NCBI GenBank assembly: GCA_001969505.1
Contig: LSSK01001490.1
Span: forward strand, 1 to 15,527
From: Zancudomyces culisetae
Taxonomy: Eukaryota > Kickxellomycota > Harpellomycetes > Harpellales > Legeriomycetaceae
DNA: 15,527 nt
Reading direction: 5' to 3'
In this document: one piece after another, positions 9,801 to 15,527 of the stretch
Layout: the number at the start of each line of letters is the position of its first letter
Numbering within the stretch: position 1 is the stretch's first letter
Position numbers and translations under genes: made by a program
The notes under the pieces: model-generated
The model's input: only the letters and a program-made list of their open reading frames with translations
What the model was told of the DNA's origin: nothing
The model's database searches: none

Positions 9801-12800
9801 TAGAAAACATGCCGACATTTACAGTGTTGACGCCTCACTATGGGGAGAAGATATTGTTTACTCTGCGAGAAATTATTCGAGAAAGCGACAAGTATTCACG
9901 AGTAACAGTGCTGGAATATCTAAAGGCGCTGCATGCAGACGAATGGAACAACTTTGTGAAGGATACCAAACTGTTAGCAGAGGAACATACACCGCATGAA
10001 GGAGGAGATACGCCAGTAGGCAGCAAAGGATTTGAAGAAAAGAGCGATTCGAAGAATAAGGCAGACGACTTGCCATTCTATTCAGTTGGATTCAAAAGCT
10101 CATCACCCGAGTTTACGCTTCGAACCAGAATTTGGGCATCGCTTCGATCACAGACATTGTATCGAACAGTTTCAGGATTTATGAATTATGCCAAGGCCAT
10201 TAAATTGCTATACCGAGTTGAGAATCCGGAAATGGTATATCTGTTGGGAGGCAATGGTAGCCAAAAGCTAGAAGGCGAATTGGATCATATGGCCAACCGC
10301 AAGTTTAGGTTTGTAGTAGCAATGCAAAGATATTTCCGATTCAACAAGGAGGAATTGGAAAGTGTAGAGTTCCTTTTGCATACTTATCCATCGCTGAAGA
10401 TAGTATTTATTGATGAAGATACAGATCCTGAAACGGGCGAAACTAGATATTATTCAGCACTTATTGACGGTACTTCTGAGATTGTGGACGGAAAACGCAA
10501 ACCTATTTACCGAGTAGAAATGCCTGGCTATCCAATTCTGGGTGATGGTAAATCTGACAATCAAAACCATGCTGTTATCTTTACCCGTGGAGAGTACGTC
10601 CAAATGATTGATGCCAATCAGGATAACTATCTTGAAGAGTGTCTTAAAATCAGAAACGTTCTTGGCGAGTTTGAAGAATTTGATCCTCCTGAAGTCTCTC
10701 CTTATTCCCCCAATGCCACTCCTCAAATTCCTCCTGTTGCTATAGTCGGAGCAAGAGAATACATTTTCAGTGAGAGTGTTGGTGTGTTGGGAGATGTCGC
10801 TGCTGGAAAAGAAGCTACTTTTGGTACTCTGACTCAACGTATGATGGCCAAGGTCGGTGGTCGTCTCCATTATGGCCATCCTGATTTCATCAATTTCACG
10901 TTCATGTCAACTCGTGGCGGTTTCTCCAAGGCGCAAAAGGGACTGCATCTCAACGAAGATATCTATGCTGGAATGAATGCCTTCAGTCGTGGCGGTCGTA
11001 TCAAACATACCGAATACTTTCAATGTGGAAAGGGAAGAGATTTGGGTTTCTGTTCGACTCTTAACTTTATCACCAAAATCGGAACTGGTATGGGCGAACA
11101 AATGCTGTCACGTGAATACTACTGGCTCAGTTGTTTCCTACCACTGGATAGATTCCTTACGTTCTACTATGCTCATCCTGGTTTCCACGTCAACAATCTT
11201 ATCATTATGGCTTCTGTTCAACTCTTTATGATTTCTGCTATGTTTGTAGCCAGCATGTCCATCACTGTCAATGTGTGTCCTCCTGTTGAAATGAGCAACC
11301 CCAACTATCCTTACATCATTATTCCTCAAAAATGTCTCATGTTGCAACCCATCAACAGCTGGATTACTCGAACCACTCTGGCCATTCTGATCGTCTTGTT
11401 GATTGCCTTCTTGCCTCTTTTCCTACACATGTTGACTGAACAAGGTTTTATTCGTGCTATTACTCGTCTAGGCAAACAGCTAATCAGTCTTTCTCCTATG
11501 TACGAAGTCGAAGTCACCCAAATCTATGCCTATTCTATTGGAAACAATCTTTCCTTTGGTGGTGCTCGTTATATTGGAACCGGTCGTGGCTTTGCTACTT
11601 CTCGTCTATCCTTTGCCACCCTATACACTCGCTTTGCCGATGCCTCTATCTATTTTGGTGCTGGCTTGATGTTGATTCTGATCTTTATTACTGCCAGTAT
11701 GTGGAAATGGTCCATGTTATACTTTTGGTTCAGTATTGCTGCTCTGATTGTTTCTCCTTTCCTCTTTAATCCTCACATGTTTGTTCGAACCGACTTTATT
11801 CTCGATTATAAAGACTGGCTGTCTTGGTTTGGTGAAGGCAACTCTTCCTCCAACCCTTACTCTTGGATCTCTCATGTGCGAATGAACCGTATTCGTGTCA
11901 CTGGTTATAAACGCAAGCGCCTCGCTGAACGAATTCCTTCTGCTGGAAATGTTTCTCGTGCCAAATTCTTTACCATTTTGGTTTCCGAAATCATTTCTCC
12001 CATCATTCTTGCTCTGATTTCTGTCATTGCCTTTGCCTATACCCATTCCCGTTGGGGTGTTGCTCCTGATCCTACCAACGACACCAAGGTTCCTGACAAC
12101 CGTTCTTCCATTGCCATGATTGTAATTCTTTCCTTCATTCCTATTCTCGTCAACGCTGTTGTTTCCATTGCTCTCTTTGCCGTCTCTTTCTTTGTCGGCC
12201 CCATGATGTCTATGTGTCTACCTGGTTATGGCCGTGTAATGGCTGCTATTTCTCATGTTGCTTCTGTCGTAGTTCACGTTGTCGTCTTTTTCTTGTTGTG
12301 TGTTGCCGAGAAATTCGATCTCTCCCGTGCTGCTCTAGGTGTTGTTACCATTGCCTTTGTTCAACGCGCCATCTTCTCTGTTCTTATTTCTCTATTGCTG
12401 ACTCGTGAATTTGGTGATGATGAAGCTAACATTGCTTGGTGGACTGGCAAATGGTACGACAAGGGTATGGGTATTTGGATTCCTACCTTGATTCTGCGTG
12501 AATGGCTCTGTAAAATCTCTGAGGCTTCCATTTTCGTTGCCGATGCTCTGATTGGTCAAATCATCTTTATCTTTTTCTTTATCATCACTTTCCTTCCGTT
12601 TGCGGACAAGTGGCATTCAGCCATACTATTTTGGCTGTCTCCGAGCAAGCAGATCCGGCCTCCAATATATTCCATAAAGCAGCGTAAGCAGAGGCGGAGA
12701 ACGGCGTTTGTATATGGAATAATACTGACTGTTTTGTTGGCTGTCTTTATTGTGGTGGTTGTTGGAATCAATGTGTTCAAGTCGACGTTGGTGAAAATAG

Positions 12801-12853
12801 CTACAAATAAGTCTATACTGTCGTTGGTTGACAAGTTGTTTCTTAAATTCTAA
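6899..12853 (+). CDS. FKS1: beta-1,3-glucan synthase catalytic subunit (1984 aa)
   Basis: This integral plasma-membrane enzyme (GT48, EC 2.4.1.34) joins glucose from UDP-glucose into cell-wall beta-1,3-glucan and extrudes it; in known fungi it is activated by Rho1-GTP. Residues 1-200 are Tyr/Gly/Asp-rich and probably disordered, with a basic KRRRGANRRR patch near 125. The FKS1 domain is about 258-415 (LLDSRASRM, LTLHADYIGG, LLWGEAGN). A first membrane cluster (about 527-840) precedes the cytosolic glucan-synthase domain, which starts near 970 (PTFTVLTPHYGEKIL) and carries GDGKSDNQNHA (about 1215), RGGFSKAQKGLHLNEDIYAG (about 1338) and MGEQMLSREYYWL. A second cluster of roughly ten membrane segments fills 1418-1960. 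Length slightly exceeds yeast Fks1 (1876). The ATG has A at -3, G at +4 and an in-frame TAA at 6890. No frameshift or intron is seen. Codon choice switches sharply inside the gene (separate entry). The paralogue number is unknown, so the symbol is by family. Confidence 0.98.
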   Translation: MEYYGGDQGDKGEDKYYGNGGAEYTADNYEYDEIDPYLNIEYQNYDTQNYDRQNYADQYEPYGNQYGGDEMYDEQDYEGQDPYGAPYGEYGGEGYARDYSYNGGGYQGNQGPIMTVGGGEGSGGKRRRGANRRRSIGYSDHDSASDGGYSIRSSLVKTPASQASGQDVDIFGAYRTKTADAGRYGDYAPSTDSLLHMLEAKKRFKPTGSVGSFLRNESWVSNPKQGQADFGKGEFLFNDAPYPSWSDPNQIPLSKEEIEDIFKDLAFRLGFQQDNMKNMYDMMMVLLDSRASRMSPGMALLTLHADYIGGDHANYRRWYFSAQLDKDTPAVREETSRKKKREVDELEANGQEDDTIKEFEKNWRAKMSALSQYEKARQMALWFLLWGEAGNLRFCSELLCFIFKMAEDYYKSVACQQKTEAEPENWYLRNIVKPVYDFVRDEGYVIIKGKMLRRERDHIDIIGYDDLNETFWMPKGLYKLKTMEEKQVFMDIAPEDRWLRFKDINFKKSISKTYKERRTIAHILTNFSRVWIMHVVVYLYYIMYASNFLYDVSFELRDSGNPNVVLNGQVVKLPDVTPRMLTLVAAMGAFAPLISILGTLFEITFVERSRLHLKILFSRIGLLIGFFILDLAPVYFCLKFGYDPRFEEKKYSSWVTEISDGYDPEAGGNTFVFPFEAVDEGSVKSSALRNFKIVKAVSIVQLIYSIAITVYLAIIIPGKFMVRNVKGRGERGLINQTFTANFPPLPRSARSISVALWLIIFGCKYLESYFFLALSFKDTFRWLYFYQPLDCNERFLGNMLCSYQNYITLFFMLLLDLFLFFLDTYLWYVVWNTLFSVFISFHSGISILTPWKNIFSRLPKRIYTKVLATSGMEIKYKPKVLCSQVWNAIIISMYREHLLSIEHVQKLLYQQVPSDESGKRSLKQPSFFVSQDDSNTAQEYYPPHSEAERRISFFAQSLSTVVPEAIPVENMPTFTVLTPHYGEKILFTLREIIRESDKYSRVTVLEYLKALHADEWNNFVKDTKLLAEEHTPHEGGDTPVGSKGFEEKSDSKNKADDLPFYSVGFKSSSPEFTLRTRIWASLRSQTLYRTVSGFMNYAKAIKLLYRVENPEMVYLLGGNGSQKLEGELDHMANRKFRFVVAMQRYFRFNKEELESVEFLLHTYPSLKIVFIDEDTDPETGETRYYSALIDGTSEIVDGKRKPIYRVEMPGYPILGDGKSDNQNHAVIFTRGEYVQMIDANQDNYLEECLKIRNVLGEFEEFDPPEVSPYSPNATPQIPPVAIVGAREYIFSESVGVLGDVAAGKEATFGTLTQRMMAKVGGRLHYGHPDFINFTFMSTRGGFSKAQKGLHLNEDIYAGMNAFSRGGRIKHTEYFQCGKGRDLGFCSTLNFITKIGTGMGEQMLSREYYWLSCFLPLDRFLTFYYAHPGFHVNNLIIMASVQLFMISAMFVASMSITVNVCPPVEMSNPNYPYIIIPQKCLMLQPINSWITRTTLAILIVLLIAFLPLFLHMLTEQGFIRAITRLGKQLISLSPMYEVEVTQIYAYSIGNNLSFGGARYIGTGRGFATSRLSFATLYTRFADASIYFGAGLMLILIFITASMWKWSMLYFWFSIAALIVSPFLFNPHMFVRTDFILDYKDWLSWFGEGNSSSNPYSWISHVRMNRIRVTGYKRKRLAERIPSAGNVSRAKFFTILVSEIISPIILALISVIAFAYTHSRWGVAPDPTNDTKVPDNRSSIAMIVILSFIPILVNAVVSIALFAVSFFVGPMMSMCLPGYGRVMAAISHVASVVVHVVVFFLLCVAEKFDLSRAALGVVTIAFVQRAIFSVLISLLLTREFGDDEANIAWWTGKWYDKGMGIWIPTLILREWLCKISEASIFVADALIGQIIFIFFFIITFLPFADKWHSAILFWLSPSKQIRPPIYSIKQRKQRRRTAFVYGIILTVLLAVFIVVVVGINVFKSTLVKIATNKSILSLVDKLFLKF
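7025..7069 (+). repeat. three 15-bp repeats encoding QNYDx
   Basis: Three tandem 15-bp units encode QNYDT, QNYDR and QNYAD in the disordered N-terminal region of the glucan synthase. Around them the protein continues with many Tyr, Gly and acidic residues (about 1-120). FKS proteins generally have a poorly conserved, low-complexity cytosolic N-terminus, and slippage of such units could vary its length between strains. Confidence 0.7.
9209..9235 (+). other. echinocandin hot spot 1 equivalent (residues 771-779)
   Basis: The segment reads FLALSFKDT, aligned with FLTLSLRDP of Candida albicans Fks1 (641-649). The Phe and Ser most often changed in resistant yeasts (F641, S645) are kept. The last Pro is Thr here, and T643, L646 and R647 are replaced by Ala, Phe and Lys. 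In the Candida parapsilosis group a natural Pro-to-Ala change at the same position is associated with reduced echinocandin susceptibility. Whether Thr acts likewise is inference. Confidence 0.75.
10465..12596 (+). other. intragenic tract of switched codon usage (residues about 1190-1900)
   Basis: Within the glucan synthase, four-fold degenerate codons here end mostly in T or C; before and after they end mostly in A or G. By my hand count, proline uses CCA/CCG 45 times and CCT/CCC 5 times up to 10464, but 2 and 31 times in this tract. Ala, Ser, Thr, Gly and Arg (CGT against AGA/CGA/CGG) shift the same way. The left edge is gradual over roughly 10420-10520; the right edge is sharp between CTT CCG and TTT GCG near 12593-12600. 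The tract covers most of the catalytic core after GETRYYSALI and most of the C-terminal membrane half. The protein remains a normal FKS sequence across both edges. Gene conversion from a differently evolved paralogue is the simplest reading; the edges are approximate. Confidence 0.85.
11357..11380 (+). other. echinocandin hot spot 2 equivalent (residues 1487-1494)
   Basis: The segment SWITRTTL, just before a membrane helix (LAILIVLLIAFLPLF), aligns with DWIRRYTL of Candida albicans Fks1 (1357-1364). The Trp, the second Arg, and the final Thr-Leu are kept; the first Asp, first Arg and the Tyr are replaced by Ser, Thr and Thr. It lies within the tract of switched codon usage. Confidence 0.65.
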
Positions 12854-12890
12854 TTGATTGATTTGACTCTTATTTATCTTTGTTTAATAC

Positions 12891-12921
12891 ATTATATTAT
12901 TATTATATTATTATTATTATA
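12891..12921. repeat. ATT/TTA microsatellite
   Basis: Imperfect run of TTA triplets interrupted by TATATTA, about 38 bases after the glucan synthase stop codon. It may fall in the 3' untranslated region. Confidence 0.75.
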
Positions 12922-13180
12922 ACATGGTTTTATAACCAAGAGACAATAAAAAGAAAACTTTTTGTTTATAAAGTAGAGTTTGTAAATAACAAGAAAGGCA
13001 TATATTACTAAAACTTGCGGGTTAAATGCAGAATTGGTTTCGAGTTGAGAAAAAACAAATATGCGGCGGGTAAATAATATCAAAATAGTATTTTTTTTTT
13101 AACCGGACAAACTAGGGAAGGTATAGATAATGAGCAGAAAAGTGGCTAAACAGAATTGTATAAACAAATATGCAATAAAT

Positions 13181-13206
13181 AAAAACGAAAACGAAAACGA
13201 AAAAAA
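13181..13206. repeat. AAAACG hexamer repeat, about 3 copies
   Basis: AAAACG is repeated three times in tandem and flanked by further A-runs, in the presumed upstream region of the small gene at 13440. Confidence 0.7.
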
Positions 13207-13350
13207 TGGAAATAAAAAAAAGAGTTGTGAAGCCAACCTTTTATCCCAGTTTCCTTTTTCTCATATCTTTTCATTATAAAAGATATTTATAAAATATACA
13301 GTACAATATAATAAAGTATTAACTATATCAACGGTAAAATTGATTTTGAT

Positions 13351-13358
13351 TATAAAAG
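13351..13358 (+). promoter_or_regulatory. candidate TATA box for the small secreted-protein gene
   Basis: TATAAAAG lies 82 bp upstream of the ATG at 13440. No other ATG lies between, apart from one near 13372 (ATGTTATAT) that meets a stop within two codons. Position and sequence fit a fungal core promoter. Confidence 0.35.
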
Positions 13359-13439
13359 TAAGATATACTTGATGTTATATTTAGTTTCTTGGGCATCGAT
13401 CAACTTTTGTGGTATATACTAAAAAAAAAAAGAAAAAAA

Positions 13440-13829
13440 ATGGTAGCAAGTATCAAGTGGGTAGTGGGATTATTGAGATTGGGGTTGGGGTTGGGGTTGG
13501 GAATTATGTATTTAGTACAGTCAAAAGTTGATATTTGTTTGGATCGAACATACAAGTCTCCAGAAAACCATAAGATTTCTATAAACGTGAATGGCATTGC
13601 ATCAGGAATAGTTTGTAAGCCATACCCAAATGCTGCAGGGACAGTTACTTCAGAATCTGGAGCACAAACTGTTGAAGGAGGGGTTAGTGTATGGGCTCAA
13701 TGTGCAAGTACGGGGAATAATGAAGCTGGGGGGTATATAACAAGCAAAATTAGGTGTGCTAGTGTACCTGATGGTAGTGTGGAGTGCAACTTGCTTGATT
13801 TGCCAAGAGAAGATGTCTTGACTAGTTAA
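13440..13829 (+). CDS. small probably secreted Cys-containing protein (129 aa)
   Basis: I do not recognise a family. The ATG at 13440 is chosen because it follows a long A-run like that before the glucan synthase ATG and opens directly into a signal-like sequence; a longer reading would need a TTG start at 13389. Residues 1-27 have one early Lys and Arg and a hydrophobic core containing four Leu-Gly pairs (residues 13-20), then IMYLVQS. This fits a signal peptide or single membrane anchor. The remaining roughly 100 residues contain five cysteines, are Gly/Ser/Thr/Val-rich (VWAQCAS, GGYITSKIRC, DGSVECNLL), suggesting a small beta-rich secreted domain, and end LPREDVLTS. A TATA box sits 82 bp upstream and an AATAAA word about 130 bp downstream. 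The odd number of cysteines leaves one unpaired or pairing between chains. It might still be a truncated copy of a longer protein. Confidence 0.55.
   Translation: MVASIKWVVGLLRLGLGLGLGIMYLVQSKVDICLDRTYKSPENHKISINVNGIASGIVCKPYPNAAGTVTSESGAQTVEGGVSVWAQCASTGNNEAGGYITSKIRCASVPDGSVECNLLDLPREDVLTS
13480..13501 (+). repeat. TTGGGG hexamer repeat inside the signal-peptide region
   Basis: Four G-runs (GGGG, GGGG, GGGG, GGG) separated by TT lie on the coding strand and encode the LGLGLGLG core of the small protein. The pattern meets the usual G-quadruplex rule (four runs of at least three G, short loops). Each 6-bp unit encodes one Leu-Gly pair, so copy-number change keeps the reading frame. Confidence 0.8.
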
Positions 13830-14721
13830 CATACTTTTTGGCTAAATACGGATTATATCTCTTATCTTTAAGGATAGTTTTATCTGGTTCATAGATGATT
13901 AGTAAAACGAAAAAAAATAAAAATGGTTAATCGGGTTCTTGTTAGTTTTATACTCTTGAGAATAAATCTGATCAATGGACTGGTGCATTCTATTGAACAA
14001 GTAGGAAATGGATTGGAGCGATGAGTTTAGGATATTCTTACAAGTATTAATATTTTTGGTAATAATAATAAAAAATAAAAAAATAAAAAAGGATATCGTA
14101 ATGATAATTACGTTGTGTAGTTTTATTACACTTTCTCAATTTACAACTATAGATAAAAATACTCTAAAATTATAATTGATACTATCTGTAAATAAAAAAA
14201 AGATACATCAGTGTTACCATTCAAGATATTTTCATGGTGGAATACTAGTCTACACAAAAAAAACAAGCTTAATGTTAAAAAATATACAATTTAATATGTC
14301 CTCAGTAACTACGAAATACATAAAATAGTTGTAGTATCAATTTTTGAGAGCAGTTATATACCAAGAGTAAAAATACATTTACTCTTTCCCAAACCCTTTT
14401 TTTTAGAGACTTTATGACTCTCGAGATGTTTTATTTTTTTATTTTTTTATTATTATATTATTATATTATATTTATTGAGTTTGGCCAAAAAAAAAAGTCC
14501 ACTTTTAATTGATGTAAATTACTCGCAAATAATCTACAATAATAAAATAATTTTATTATAAAAAGTTGAAAATAAAGATTGGAACAACCTAATTACGTTT
14601 TATTATTTTTTGAAAATTAGATTAGATTTGACTTTGATTTTGGTTGAAATTACAAACATACACACTATCATCCAATATCTCTGATTGTATGTATAAAAAA
14701 AAAGAAAAGAGAGAGAGGTGG
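13830..14721. other. AT-rich gene-free spacer
   Basis: No ORF of note occurs on either strand. There is an AATAAATC word near 13962, possibly the 3' end of the small gene, an A/TA low-complexity run at 14061-14090, a T/TTA run at 14429-14474 and a GA-rich run at 14695-14718. I see no RNA gene. Confidence 0.6.
14429..14474. repeat. T-run / TTA low-complexity repeat
   Basis: Runs of seven T separated by A, followed by imperfect TTA and TATTA units. Simple-sequence DNA with no evident function. Confidence 0.75.
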
Positions 14722-14729
14722 TATATAAA
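14722..14729 (+). promoter_or_regulatory. candidate TATA box upstream of the protease remnant
   Basis: TATATAAA follows a GA-rich run and lies about 270 bp before the first ATG assigned to the protease remnant. ATGs also occur at 14832 and 14873; the latter opens 17 hydrophobic codons (MNNIIRRYFFSFIYFFL) before a stop. It may be a fossil promoter or chance. Confidence 0.25.
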
Positions 14730-14999
14730 CTAAAATTCATCAATTGCTAGTGGTTTCATCATCAAGTTTTTTATTTTCCTTTCTGATATTTGATCAATAT
14801 ACAAGTAAGTAAGTAATTAAGAAAAGTAGAGATGGATTTTATTCGTGACCATTTTAGCAAATACTATATAACATGAACAATATTATTCGCCGTTATTTCT
14901 TTTCTTTTATTTATTTCTTTCTTTAAAATATAGAATTATACTTATTCCTGACTAAACTTTAATAATCCACAAATTACACGACCCAAAAGTACAGTAAAA

Positions 15000-15527
15000 A
15001 TGAACGTGAACAAAAACTCACTTCTCTAACATATACTAGCAGCTCTATCGCTTGGGGAGTATTTCTATTGTACATTCCACCTCAGTTGATAATATAGACT
15101 CAAATGTGGGTCATTCCACAAAAAGGGAGCGAGTAACCTTATTAAAAATGCGAGAACCATTGGTGAGCAACCAACAGATGAGGAAGAATTTCCATATATT
15201 GGAGCCTTGATTGCGAGAGTAGGGACGCCTAGTTCCGGAGGCTGCAGTGTTTCGCTACTATCTAATAAAAACAGCAATAACTGCAGCTAGCTGCTTCTTA
15301 ACCGATAAATGTGAATTAATTCAAGAGAATGCAAACCTCTTAACCTACATGAACAACGGAGTAAATCTGCTTGTCGGTATCGCGAGTAATACGATTAAAT
15401 CTAAGAGTGGTGACATCTATTCGTCCAGAAAGTGCTCAAACGAACTATTATACCCATGTATACAACTACATTGACTGGATTGTAGAAGTCACAGGGCTTG
15501 AAAAATTGTACCTAGTAGATACAACTG
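15000..15527 (+). pseudogene. decayed trypsin-like (S1) serine protease, 3' end outside the window
   Basis: Intact relatives are secreted chymotrypsin-fold endoproteases. The pieces appear in family order but in three frames. An ATG at 15000 opens a signal-like stretch broken by TAA after nine codons. From 15147 comes an activation-site-like ART-IGEQPTDEEEFPYIGAL, then SSGGCSVSLLSNK, matching the RIIGG, EFPY and GGSLIS regions. An extra A in the A5 run at 15267-15271 shifts the frame to AITAASC, where the family has LTAAHC: the catalytic His is Ser. Directly after, NNGVNLLVGIAS matches the strand following the GDSGGP loop, so the middle with the catalytic Asp is missing and the Ser motif is absent. 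A further shift near 15454 leads to HVYNYIDWIVEV, the family C-terminal helix. A non-catalytic homologue with sequence errors is the alternative, but all three catalytic residues are gone. The strand choice is clear. Confidence 0.7.

Larger units (their letters stand above)
12854..13350. other. AT-rich spacer downstream of the glucan synthase
   Basis: No gene is seen. TA-rich and AATAAA-like words (about 12945-12950) after the stop are candidate 3'-end signals for the glucan synthase transcript. A weaker TATAAAAG occurs at 13275-13282. The 63-codon minus-strand ORF at 12892-13083 is compositionally simple and is not called. Confidence 0.5.

Noticed and set aside
13481-13501. TTGGGG repeat as an interstitial telomere
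   Set aside because: Only about 3.5 units, in frame within an ORF; fungal telomeres are usually TTAGGG-type, so a coding Leu-Gly repeat is the simpler reading.
1-15527. tRNA or rRNA genes, CRISPR arrays, transposon ends
   Set aside because: By eye I found no tRNA B-box with matching arms, no rRNA-like stretch, no regularly spaced repeats and no long terminal or inverted repeats with a transposase. A covariance-model scan would be decisive for tRNAs.

Overview
The window is AT-rich nuclear DNA that looks fungal. It carries one certain gene, one probable small gene and one broken gene, all on the + strand, with long AT-rich gaps between them. The certain gene is an intron-free coding region for a 1984-residue beta-1,3-glucan synthase (FKS family, glycosyltransferase family 48), which occurs in fungi and makes the main cell-wall glucan. 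Short-intron signals in the leader, A-rich start contexts and trypsin-like protease remnants would suit an early-diverging, possibly arthropod-associated fungus such as a Harpellales/Kickxellomycotina member. That placement is inference and no marker gene here proves it.

Layout: 1-6898 has no convincing gene. It holds microsatellites, a small GC-richer island (about 1570-2005) with short open stretches that may be gene debris, a purine-rich stretch (about 4200-5100), and the presumed promoter and leader of the glucan synthase. The leader has one good 60-nt intron candidate, one longer one, a short upstream ORF and a perfect 16-bp palindrome. The glucan synthase gene is 6899-12853. An AT-rich spacer follows, with poly(A)-type signals and a TATA box. 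Next is a probable 129-residue secreted Cys-containing protein (13440-13829) whose signal-peptide region is built on a TTGGGG hexamer repeat. After another AT-rich spacer, 15000-15527 is a decayed trypsin-like (S1) serine protease that runs off the window end.

The most striking signal lies inside the glucan synthase. Synonymous codon choice flips from purine-ending (CCA, GCA, TCA, ACA, GGA) to pyrimidine-ending (CCT, GCT, TCT, ACT, GGT) near 10465 and flips back near 12596, while the protein stays a continuous FKS sequence. My hand count of proline codons is 45 CCA/CCG to 5 CCT/CCC before the first switch, and 2 to 31 between the switches. The gene therefore reads as a mosaic, most simply explained by gene conversion from a paralogue over the catalytic core and most of the C-terminal membrane half. 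Functionally, the window supplies cell-wall glucan synthesis plus a probable secreted protein; no operon-like organisation is implied.
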